A DNA stretch of 64,000 bases, taken from positions 496,001 through 560,000 of the forward strand of contig CAZCNY010000001.1 of assembly GCA_964500675.1 (NCBI GenBank), written 5' to 3'. The stretch is from CAMLJR01 sp964500675 (GTDB lineage Bacteria > Pseudomonadota > Gammaproteobacteria > Pseudomonadales > CAMLJR01). A model generated the notes under the pieces. That model saw only the letters and a program-made list of their open reading frames with translations, had not been told where the DNA came from and did no database searches. Below, piece by piece: positions 44,600-52,129 of the stretch. Numbering within the stretch: the stretch's first letter is position 1; every line of letters starts with the position of its first letter. Both the position numbers and the translations under genes were made by a program.

Positions 44600-45643
44600 T
44601 TATTGGATCGACTGACCTTTAAAAACCGCTGCGTTATACATTCCGTAGGGTTTTTTCATCGACTCTTCATAATAAAAATCCGGCTTGAACTCTTTGTCTT
44701 TCCATACATAGAAAGGATCATCGTTTTTAATTTCGCTGTATTCGATGGTCGTCATCATGCCGCCCATGGGCTTTTCGCCATTCATCGTATGAGAATCCAC
44801 ATGATCGTGAACCATCCAGCGACCGGGGTTATCTGCTTCCAAAATCAAATCGTAACGCTCACCCGGGGCGACCGTGATCGTGTCGGCTTCATATGGTTGT
44901 GGAAGTGGACGACCATCCTTAAAAGCAACTTTAAAGACATGCCCATGGATATGGATCGAGTGCGTTAACTCGCCCGCACCGATCAGGCGCAAACGAATCA
45001 CATCACCTTTGCTGACACGAATCGGCTGCGTATCGGGAAAAGCTTTGCCATTGATCGTGAAGTAATTGAATACATCACCTGGAACACCGCCATAACCCGG
45101 CTTATCCGCCCATGCGCTGGCCCAATCCGTTAACATCAAGATGTAATCTTTGGTGACTTTTTTCTCCAATGCCGTTGGTTTGATCGGATCGACGATGAAT
45201 GGCCCCCACATTCCCCGCATCGCAACGTGTTCATTGACATTGACATGGCAGTGATACCAAAGCGTTCCTGATGGCTCGGCGACAAACTTATAGGTGAAGT
45301 CTTCTCCAGGTTTTATCGCATCCTGCGTAATTCCCGGAACACCATCGGAGCGCCAGGTTCCACGCTGCAATTGCCCGTGCCAGTGAATCGTGTGCGGCAA
45401 CGAAGTGAGATTCATGACATGAACAGTCACCTCATCGCCTTCCTTCACATGGAACAAGGGACCGGGAACCTGTCCATTAAAAGCAAATGTGTGAAAGGTT
45501 TGCTTATCAACCAACGTCATTCGCGTATCTTCAATCGTCATTTCAAACGCGTGCTTTTCCGCTAAGGCAGCGGTCGACACTGTAATCGAAAGCAGCGCGC
45601 CCATAAGGATCACCAGGCTCCCCATAACATCTCGTTTTCTCAT
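44600..45643 (-). CDS. Two-domain multicopper oxidase (NcgA/BCO-like)
   Basis: 347 residues with a signal peptide (ALA-EK). Copper motifs: HTIHWHG (84-90), WYHCHVNVNEHVAMRGM (129-145, with the type 1 cysteine C132), HSIHIHGH (228-235) and VHDHVDSH (278-285). The cysteine-bearing type 1 site is only in domain 1, which is the layout of type C two-domain oxidases such as the blue copper oxidase of Nitrosomonas europaea. Possible activities include NO to nitrite oxidation or reductant oxidation; this is not decidable here. First gene of the ncg-nirK operon, preceded by an NsrR-type operator. Confidence 0.9.
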   Translation of the reverse strand: MRKRDVMGSLVILMGALLSITVSTAALAEKHAFEMTIEDTRMTLVDKQTFHTFAFNGQVPGPLFHVKEGDEVTVHVMNLTSLPHTIHWHGQLQRGTWRSDGVPGITQDAIKPGEDFTYKFVAEPSGTLWYHCHVNVNEHVAMRGMWGPFIVDPIKPTALEKKVTKDYILMLTDWASAWADKPGYGGVPGDVFNYFTINGKAFPDTQPIRVSKGDVIRLRLIGAGELTHSIHIHGHVFKVAFKDGRPLPQPYEADTITVAPGERYDLILEADNPGRWMVHDHVDSHTMNGEKPMGGMMTTIEYSEIKNDDPFYVWKDKEFKPDFYYEESMKKPYGMYNAAVFKGQSIQ

Positions 45644-45675
45644 TTTTTATTCCTCAACTTGAATGCCTGTTCATT

Positions 45676-45698
45676 AAGATGTATTATTTATACATCTT
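45676..45698. promoter_or_regulatory. NsrR-type operator of the multicopper oxidase-nirK operon
   Basis: AAGATGTAT (45676-45684), TATTT and ATACATCTT (45690-45698) form a perfect 9-bp dyad of the size and half-site sequence (AAGATG-ATT) known for the NO-sensing repressor NsrR in proteobacteria. It overlaps the predicted -10 element and lies 32 bp upstream of the first start codon, as expected for repression. No nsrR gene is in the window. Confidence 0.7.
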
Positions 45699-45715
45699 TA
45701 AATGATGAGGCGCAA
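45687..45715 (-). promoter_or_regulatory. Promoter of the ncg-nirK operon
   Basis: On the minus strand TTGCGC (45715-45710) and TATAAA (45692-45687) are separated by 17 bp. The -10 hexamer lies inside the NsrR-type palindrome, so repressor binding would directly block RNA polymerase. Confidence 0.6.
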
Positions 45716-45878
45716 GAGGCCTAAAATATTTTCTTACTAGGCGTATATGGAAACTCGTTGGAGCAACTCATTGAGCGTATTCATAACCGTCAGATCGATT
45801 TTTCATGCATCTGAAATTTTACGAATAGCGTTACCGCTTTTCGATTTATACGGCTCATAAACAGGAATACCTTTCGCC

Positions 45879-46019
45879 ATGAAATCACTCATTCCAACAT
45901 TTGGAGAACGCGATGTGCGCGCACCTAGCACAGCGTATTCACCGGGTGAGCTGGCTGATAAAAAAAGAACGTTTACAGCGAGCCTCTTGAGTCGCGCAGT
46001 GGAGTTAATCGAAAAATGA
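45879..46019 (+). CDS. Small ORF (46 aa) coupled to the outer-membrane protein gene
   Basis: An ATG at 45879 opens a 46-codon frame (MKSLIPTFGERDVRAP... ending VELIEK). Its TGA stop (46017-46019) overlaps the next start codon in an ATGA arrangement. An AGGAA lies upstream, though 11-12 nt away. The product is polar with no signal peptide, and I recognise no family. Overlap with the next gene suggests it is translated, either as a small protein or as a coupling leader for the outer-membrane gene. Confidence 0.45.
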   Translation: MKSLIPTFGERDVRAPSTAYSPGELADKKRTFTASLLSRAVELIEK

Positions 46020-47065
46020 TGATGTTTGAAGATTTAAAAATACGTCTAACTAAATCGTATGCCGCCAAGATCGGAATATTCACAACGATTGGACTGCTAA
46101 CATCGGTGCCCGCCCGGGCCTGCGCCAGTTGCGGTTGTACACTCAGCGCCGAATGGGGAAGCGGGCAGGATAACTTGAATTTTTCAAGCATCGCGGGTTT
46201 TAAGCTCGATGTGCGTTACGATTACGTGAATCAAGATCAGCTGCGCAGTGGTACCCATGCGATTTCAGCTGCGGACGCCAGTCAGCATCTCAATCGCGGC
46301 GATCCACAAGAAGTTGAGGAGTACACTAAAAATAATTACGTCACAGCCGGCATCGATTATGTTTTCAATGAAAACTGGGCCGTGAATCTGCAACTACCCT
46401 ATATCAATCGCAGCCACAGTACCTTGGGTGAGGAATCCGACGGCACTACAGCTGGCGTCGGCGGCGGGCAGTACAATTCACATACGTCCGATCTTGGTGA
46501 CATCAAACTGATCGGACGCTATCAGGGTTTTAGCGAGCGGCATAATCTTGGCGTGATGGTTGGTATTAAATTACCCACGGGCAGTGATGACAAATACGGC
46601 GCGTCAACGGACTCTACTGCACCGGAGCCGGTGTTGATCGATCCCGGTTTACAACCGGGAACCGGTACCACTGACGTAATTCTCGGTGTTTATTACGTGG
46701 ATACACTGAGCAAAAACTGGGATTATTTTGCGCAAGGTTTAATGCAGAAATCACTAAATGCTCACAAAGACTACAAACCCGGCGACTCGATCAATATTAA
46801 TCTCGGTGTGCGCTATATGAAGTTTGGAGAGTTAATGCCGCAACTACAGCTGAATGCGCGAAACGCCGAGCGTGACTCCGGAGCTAATGCCGATGTATTC
46901 AGCACCGGCGGCACGTTGCTGTATTTAAGTCCCGGCATTTCAGTGCCGCTCGGCAAACGGGCCTCGGCGTATGCATTTGTGCAGGTGCCCGTGTATCAGG
47001 ATGTCAACGGTGTGCAATTAACGCCGCGTTATACAACATCGCTTGGCGCGCGGTATTCCTTTTGA
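46016..47065 (+). CDS. Outer-membrane beta-barrel protein with CxxCxC motif
   Basis: 349 residues. After an N-terminal hydrophobic segment (IGIFTTIGLLTSVPARA) the mature start carries C36-A-S-C39-G-C41, a compact possible metal-binding motif. Alternating beta strands such as NNYVTAGIDYVFNENWAVNLQLPYI follow, and the C-terminus TTSLGARYSF ends in phenylalanine as outer-membrane barrels do. Probably a transporter/porin-like protein; the substrate is unknown, and copper or another metal is a guess from the cysteines and neighbours. Three consecutive Met codons begin the gene. An internal 156-bp segment is duplicated at 41243-41398. Convergent with a TlpA-like gene 1 bp away. Confidence 0.75.
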   Translation: MMMFEDLKIRLTKSYAAKIGIFTTIGLLTSVPARACASCGCTLSAEWGSGQDNLNFSSIAGFKLDVRYDYVNQDQLRSGTHAISAADASQHLNRGDPQEVEEYTKNNYVTAGIDYVFNENWAVNLQLPYINRSHSTLGEESDGTTAGVGGGQYNSHTSDLGDIKLIGRYQGFSERHNLGVMVGIKLPTGSDDKYGASTDSTAPEPVLIDPGLQPGTGTTDVILGVYYVDTLSKNWDYFAQGLMQKSLNAHKDYKPGDSININLGVRYMKFGELMPQLQLNARNAERDSGANADVFSTGGTLLYLSPGISVPLGKRASAYAFVQVPVYQDVNGVQLTPRYTTSLGARYSF

Positions 47066-47066
47066 T

Positions 47067-47615
47067 TCAAGACTGCGGCGTTTTCGTATTGTTCAACAAT
47101 GGCGTTACTAATGCTTCGAGCAGTGGGAGATCAATTTTTGGATTTCCCACGCTTCCGTCTTTGCGTAATATTCCATTTCGATCGATCACGAACGTCATCG
47201 GCAACCGCCAAATTCTTCCGTAACCCGCGTACTGTGCGTCTTGCGAAAATGCCGCGGGGAAACTAAACCCGCTCATGATCTCACGTACTAATTGCGCATT
47301 TTTTTGCTCGTCGATATTAATCGCGAGCACCAGCAAACCCTCTGACTTGTGTTTTTTATAGTAACTGTCGAGTGCGGGCATTTCCTTGCGACAAGGGCTG
47401 CACCAGCTGGCCCAGAAATTGATAATCACCACTTTGCCGATCGCATCGGCGAGATTGAAAACCTCTCCGTCCAGGGTTCTGGCCGACAATGGGGGCGCTC
47501 GGCTCCCAACCTCTTGTGCTTTACATGGCGCGGCGAGCAATACTCCGAGCAACACCACGAAAAAAATAGACGCACTGCTTTTAGCTAATGACATATTGAA
47601 ACCGTCGAAGCTCAT
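47067..47615 (-). CDS. TlpA/ResA-like periplasmic thioredoxin
   Basis: 182 residues: signal peptide (SIFFVVLLGVLLAAPCKA), then a thioredoxin fold with active site WASWCSPCRKEMP near residue 70 and a cis-proline region RLPMTFVIDRNG. Such proteins reduce disulfides or help assemble haem and copper centres outside the cytoplasm. It could serve the neighbouring cytochromes, the copper enzymes or the CxxCxC outer-membrane protein. ATG 47615 is used; ATG 47594 also gives a full signal peptide. Confidence 0.87.
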   Translation of the reverse strand: MSFDGFNMSLAKSSASIFFVVLLGVLLAAPCKAQEVGSRAPPLSARTLDGEVFNLADAIGKVVIINFWASWCSPCRKEMPALDSYYKKHKSEGLLVLAINIDEQKNAQLVREIMSGFSFPAAFSQDAQYAGYGRIWRLPMTFVIDRNGILRKDGSVGNPKIDLPLLEALVTPLLNNTKTPQS

Positions 47616-47716
47616 GGATATTTACCAATGCCGTATTTTATTATCGCGATCATATAATGTTTTTGCAAAACGGACACGTAATAAAACCCGGCACACGATG
47701 GCAAAAAAATACACCG

Positions 47717-48874
47717 TCATATCACCGTCGTTACCAATCGCGTGATCAGCGCACCGCCGATTACCAGCCAAGCGAACAGCAACGCGGCTAACAGCAACGG
47801 TTTGCTTCCCGCCTGACGCAGCGCCGATGCATGCGTGGTCAATCCCAGCGCGGCCATCGCCATCGCCAGTAAAAATGTGTCGAATCGTATGAGCGTCGCA
47901 GTCACCGGGTGCGGAATGACATGCAGCGAATTCACGCCCGCCATCGCGATGAAAGCCAGCGCGAACCACGGAATCGTTATGCGCGTTTTTACGTTATCGA
48001 ACGTATCGGTATTGTGCTGCCCGTTTTCAAGTTGCTCGGTTTTTTTCCGCCCGCTTTTTTGTTGTTTAGAAACCCGGCCGTCGCGCGCCAGATAAATCGA
48101 GAGCGCAATCAAAAACGGCGCCAGCAACATCACGCGCACCATCTTGACGATAACGGCGGTGTTCGCGGCATCGATGTTGATCGCGCGTGCCGCCGCAACC
48201 ACCTGTGCCACTTCGTGCACGGTCGCACCGGTGTAAAGTCCGAACACGGTCGCGTCGGCGCGCAGGAAATGCCAGTGCTGATTCAGCGCATACAACGCAG
48301 GATAGAGAAATATCGCGAGCGTGCCGAACACGACCACCGTCGCCACTGCGACTGCAACTTGCTCCGCGCGTCCGCGCACCACCGGCTCGGTCGCCATGAC
48401 CGCGGCGGCGCCGCAAATCGAGCTGCCCGCGCCGATCAGCATGGCGGTGCGCCGATCGAGTCCGAAAATGCGCGTGCCCGCGAACCACGCGAGGCCGAAT
48501 GTCGTAGATAACATCAATGTGTCGATCGCCATGCCCGCGACGCCAACGCGCGCGATATCCTGAAACGTCAGGCGCAAGCCGTAAAGAATAATGCCGAGGC
48601 GCAGCAGTGTCTGCTTCGAAAAGCTGACGCCGTGAGCCGCTGCGTGCGCCACTTTCGCGTACAGCGTGTTGCCGATTAACATGCCGATCACAATCGCCAG
48701 CGTCAACGCGCCGATACCGTTGCGCTGCAACGTACCGATATTTTCGAGCGCAAGCGACAGCGCCGCGATGCCCGCGCTCAACGCGATACCGGACAGCAGC
48801 CGTGTTTGTGAATGGCGATCGTTGCAAGGCAGCAAAGCTGCGTCGTGTATTGCGCGTGGCGGTAAAGCATTCAT
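47717..48874 (-). CDS. YeiH-family putative sulfate exporter
   Basis: 385 residues, about 10-11 transmembrane helices, with family motifs KQTLLRLGIILYGLRLTFQDI, GAGSSICGAAAVMA and GLYTGATVHEVAQVVAAA. The family (UPF0324/PSE) is predicted to export sulfate or related sulfonates. A charged cytoplasmic loop (about 270-295, KQQKSGRKKTEQLENGQ) interrupts the second half. A divergent LysR regulator starts 140 bp upstream, as in the yeiH-yeiE pair of enterobacteria. Confidence 0.88.
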   Translation of the reverse strand: MNALPPRAIHDAALLPCNDRHSQTRLLSGIALSAGIAALSLALENIGTLQRNGIGALTLAIVIGMLIGNTLYAKVAHAAAHGVSFSKQTLLRLGIILYGLRLTFQDIARVGVAGMAIDTLMLSTTFGLAWFAGTRIFGLDRRTAMLIGAGSSICGAAAVMATEPVVRGRAEQVAVAVATVVVFGTLAIFLYPALYALNQHWHFLRADATVFGLYTGATVHEVAQVVAAARAINIDAANTAVIVKMVRVMLLAPFLIALSIYLARDGRVSKQQKSGRKKTEQLENGQHNTDTFDNVKTRITIPWFALAFIAMAGVNSLHVIPHPVTATLIRFDTFLLAMAMAALGLTTHASALRQAGSKPLLLAALLFAWLVIGGALITRLVTTVI

Positions 48875-49014
48875 AATCGGCTCTCGCGTCGGGTAATGAC
48901 CTCACCTTACGTTGCGAACGCCGAATGTCTAAACGGATAATTTTTCTTTCATCTACCTATAAATCGGGTAAGCACCGCGATGGACTGCGTCACCCCGATA
49001 GTGAGTGAGTTGCT

Positions 49015-49905
49015 TTGATCAAGATCAGTTTGCGTCAGCTCGAAATTTTTTGCGCCATCGCCAAAACCGGCAGCACGACTTCCGCCGCAGCGCACATCGG
49101 CTTGTCGCAATCCGCCGCCAGCGCTGCGCTCAACGAGTTGGAAAATGCGCTCGCGACAAAACTGTTCGATCGCGCCGGCAAACGACTGCTGCTGAACGAC
49201 AACGGCAATGCCCTGTTGCCGCAGGCCTATCGCACGCTCGACGGCGCGCTGCAAATCGAAACGCATTTCGCCGAACACAGCACCGCGGCGACGGCATTGA
49301 CGATCGGCGCCAGCAGCACCATCGGCAATTACGTACTGCCGCCGCTGCTCGCTGCCTTCAGCAAACATGCGCCGCATATTCGCGTCAATGTCGTCATCGG
49401 CAATAGCGCGGCGATTGCAAAAATGGTTGCGAATTTTGAAGTGGACACGGGCGTAATCGAAGGCCCGTGCCATCAACCCGATCTCGACGTCACACCGTGG
49501 CTCGAAGATGAACTCGTGATCGTTTGCGGACGCGACCATTCGCTCAGCGCGACAAAACGCGCAACGATCGAGGCATTGCATAAGGCCGAATGGCTGCTGC
49601 GCGAAGCCGGCTCGGGCACGCGCGAGGAAGTCGAATGCGCGCTGCTGCCGCATCTCACGGTGTTTGCATCCGCCGTCGCGATCGGCAGCTCGGAAGGCAT
49701 CAAACGCGCTGTCGCAGCGGGACTGGGTATCAGTTGTCTGTCGCGCTGGGTTGTCGCGGATTTGCTGAAAACCGGCGCACTGCACGCAGTGAAAACCTCG
49801 CTGCCGCCGCTGCAGAGACGATTCTTTCTGCTGCGCCATCGCGAAAAATTCATCACCCAGAATTTAGCGAATCTGCTCGACGCGCTGCAGCGGGCAACGC
49901 AATAA
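49015..49905 (+). CDS. LysR-family regulator (YeiE-like), divergent to the YeiH gene
   Basis: 296 residues from a TTG at 49015. The LysR DNA-binding domain reads LRQLEIFCAIAKTGSTTSAA then HIGLSQSAASAALNELEN. The effector domain contains IGASSTIGNYVLPPLLAAF and LLREAGSGTREEVE, features of the CysB/CbbR/YeiE branch. Position suggests control of the YeiH exporter gene; YeiE in enterobacteria responds to sulfite. That ligand is an extrapolation. Confidence 0.88.
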   Translation: MIKISLRQLEIFCAIAKTGSTTSAAAHIGLSQSAASAALNELENALATKLFDRAGKRLLLNDNGNALLPQAYRTLDGALQIETHFAEHSTAATALTIGASSTIGNYVLPPLLAAFSKHAPHIRVNVVIGNSAAIAKMVANFEVDTGVIEGPCHQPDLDVTPWLEDELVIVCGRDHSLSATKRATIEALHKAEWLLREAGSGTREEVECALLPHLTVFASAVAIGSSEGIKRAVAAGLGISCLSRWVVADLLKTGALHAVKTSLPPLQRRFFLLRHREKFITQNLANLLDALQRATQ

Positions 49906-49970
49906 AGGGCCGCCGCTCCGGTTGTTCAATATTTCGATCGGCTTGTTCGGGGCGGGCAGCGGCTCGATGG

Positions 49971-50762
49971 CTAACCCATTTTAGGCTGCTCTTCCGATGT
50001 GAGTTGTTTGCCCCAACCGCGGCCGGTATCGTAGGAGCCAAATAGCCAGTCGTAAAACGATGAGATGGTGCCGAAATTGCCGCCGGTAAACCGGGCGTGG
50101 TGAACGTGATGTAGATAGGCCGCGCGGTGCAGGTATTTAAATGGGAATCGGTTATTTTCCATCAGATCGTGGTTGTGCTCATTCACTTCAAGAAACAACA
50201 CATACGTGGCAACGATGGTCACCACTTGAAAACTTCCCATTAGCCATGCAAGCGCGGTGACAGTGCCGCAGTAAAGAGCGAGGCCGATACAGGTTTCAAG
50301 CGGGTGCAAATAATTGGAGTCGAGCCGGCACGGGCTTTTTTGTTGATGATGCACTGCGTGCATCCACATCAACGGTGCGCCAAGCGGGCTCGCATGAAAC
50401 AGAAAACGGTGTGTAAGATAATAAAAAAAATCATACACCATGAGGATTACGAAAATATCGAGCAGTGTCCGCCACCATGGACGCACTTCATCCGTCATGA
50501 TGAACGGCAGTACAAGCACTGCGTAGGCGAACTGAAACAGCAGCCCCCACAACGCACTTCGATTTTGGATGCGTCTATAAAAACCGCGCGTCATGCGTTC
50601 TTTTGCAGTTGCCTTGTTAAGCTGCTTCATTTGTTGCAAAGGAGGTATCAGATACAGGAAGTATCGACCGGCGGTTAGAATGATCAGAATGGCCGCGACC
50701 GCGTACAGAGCTAATTGCCACTCATAGCGTTCCGATAATATTGAAGACAACGTGGCATTCAT
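49971..50762 (-). CDS. Sterol desaturase / fatty acid hydroxylase family membrane protein (copy 2)
   Basis: 263 residues, a close paralogue of the 36796-37593 protein (for example both contain YDFFYYLTHRFLFH and AVHHQQ). Histidine boxes HRFLFH, MHAVHHQQ, EHNHD and LHHVHHARF are all present, so the di-iron site should be intact. It is in inverted orientation to copy 1, 12 kb away. No Anr/Dnr box is seen in its upstream region, so the two copies may be expressed under different conditions. Confidence 0.88.
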   Translation of the reverse strand: MNATLSSILSERYEWQLALYAVAAILIILTAGRYFLYLIPPLQQMKQLNKATAKERMTRGFYRRIQNRSALWGLLFQFAYAVLVLPFIMTDEVRPWWRTLLDIFVILMVYDFFYYLTHRFLFHASPLGAPLMWMHAVHHQQKSPCRLDSNYLHPLETCIGLALYCGTVTALAWLMGSFQVVTIVATYVLFLEVNEHNHDLMENNRFPFKYLHRAAYLHHVHHARFTGGNFGTISSFYDWLFGSYDTGRGWGKQLTSEEQPKMG

Positions 50763-50994
50763 TAGCGATCCTGTTATGTGGCTTCGGATTTTACTGGATC
50801 ATAAGGAAAAGTCGTGCGTGTGCCTAGCCCGGTCGCTGTTATCGGTATGAGCGCTAAGGAGAGCTGCCCGTACCGTCAAAAAGCAACGCAATAAATAAAA
50901 CTTATTGTGCCCATAGGCAAAGCTCAGTTGCAGAAACCCACAGCAAATTGTTAATAATGCACACATCGCTTTCATTCAAACGGAGTACCTGCTC

Positions 50995-51570
50995 GTGAGC
51001 AACAGCACTGTTATCGACGGCATAGACTACGGCCCTCTCGCCGCCATGATCGGCGTTTGGGAAGGTGATAAAGGCATGGATATCGCGCCCGAGCCGGACG
51101 GAAAGGAAGAAAGCCCCTATTTCGAAACCATCACGTTTGAAGCCGGTGGCGACCTAACCAATGCCAACGAGCAAAAACTGGTGATCGTGATTTATCACCA
51201 GGTCGTCAGCCGCAAATCGGATCAGAAAGTTTTTCACCACCAGATGGGCTACTGGAACTGGGATGCCGCGACCGGCGCGATCATGCAGTCGGTGACGATT
51301 CCGCGCGCTGTAACGCTGATCGCGGGCGGCAGCTATCCGTTGCAGAAGCATTACGGCGGGATTATCACGCTCGATGTGAAAGCGGCTGAAAATACCGGAT
51401 GGGGCATCGCGCAATCGCCCTACATGGCGGAAAAAGCCAGAACGCTATTGTTTAACCACAATCTCACCGTCGATGGCGACCGGCTCTCGTATTTTGAAAC
51501 AACACGTCTGCAAATCTACGGCAAAACCTTCGATCACACCGATGGCAATAGTTTACAGCGCGTTAAATAG
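50995..51570 (+). CDS. Nitrobindin/FABP-like beta-barrel protein (tentative)
   Basis: 191 residues from GTG 50995 (GGAG 9 nt upstream). No signal peptide. The N-terminal GVWEGDKGMDIAP resembles the GxWxGxG motif of lipocalin-like haem-binding (DUF1794/nitrobindin) proteins. Alternating strands follow (FETITFEAGGDL, QKLVIVIYHQVV, HQMGYWNWD, AVTLIAGG, LSYFETTRLQIYGKTFDHTD), typical of a small beta-barrel. It may bind haem or a lipid; nitrobindins isomerise peroxynitrite, which would suit a NO-exposed cell. The family call is tentative. Confidence 0.55.
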   Translation: MSNSTVIDGIDYGPLAAMIGVWEGDKGMDIAPEPDGKEESPYFETITFEAGGDLTNANEQKLVIVIYHQVVSRKSDQKVFHHQMGYWNWDAATGAIMQSVTIPRAVTLIAGGSYPLQKHYGGIITLDVKAAENTGWGIAQSPYMAEKARTLLFNHNLTVDGDRLSYFETTRLQIYGKTFDHTDGNSLQRVK

Positions 51571-51661
51571 AATATTCGGGCGCGACGAGCGAAACGCGTT
51601 GCGCTGTCAAGCGCGACCCATCTACATTACGCATAAATAGTGAAAACTTGGGGTACCGACA

Positions 51662-52045
51662 ATGTGGCAGGCGATTGCGGCAATCAGCATGGGCGCCTCG
51701 CTCGGCGCGATATTGCGCTGGTTGCTCAGTATCAATTTCAACACCGCGCTACCCTCGCTACAACCGGGCACGTTAATTGCGAATTTATTGGGCGGCTATT
51801 TAATTGGCGTCGGTGTCGCCTATTTCGCCAATCACACGAACCTGCCGCCGGAATGGCGCCTGTTTGCGATCACGGGATTTCTCGGTGGGCTTACGACATT
51901 CTCGACCTTCTCGGCCGAAATTATCGCCTTGATAGAGAGCGATAAAGTATTGTTGGCGTGCGCGGCGATCGCGCTGCACGTCGGCGGATCGCTGATGATG
52001 ACAATACTCGGAATTGCAACGGTATCGCTGCTGAAACAATCCTGA
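51662..52045 (+). CDS. crcB: Fluoride exporter CrcB
   Basis: 127 residues with four helices. Family hallmarks: MGASLGAILRWLLS at the start, GTLIANLLGGYLIGV, and the signature GFLGGLTTFSTFSAEII. CrcB/Fluc forms a dual-topology fluoride channel. I looked for a fluoride riboswitch in the 91 bp upstream and did not find the expected motif. Convergent with a PlsC-like gene. Confidence 0.95.
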   Translation: MWQAIAAISMGASLGAILRWLLSINFNTALPSLQPGTLIANLLGGYLIGVGVAYFANHTNLPPEWRLFAITGFLGGLTTFSTFSAEIIALIESDKVLLACAAIALHVGGSLMMTILGIATVSLLKQS

Positions 52046-52129
52046 CTGACAGCAATCACAAATAGACGCTTTGCGAACAGGCACTTCACGAATAGCTGAG
52101 TGTCGCGGATAGTTGAATGCCGCAGACGG

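Noticed and set aside
51571..51661. Fluoride riboswitch upstream of crcB
   Set aside because: The conserved crcB-motif elements are not found in the 91-bp gap.
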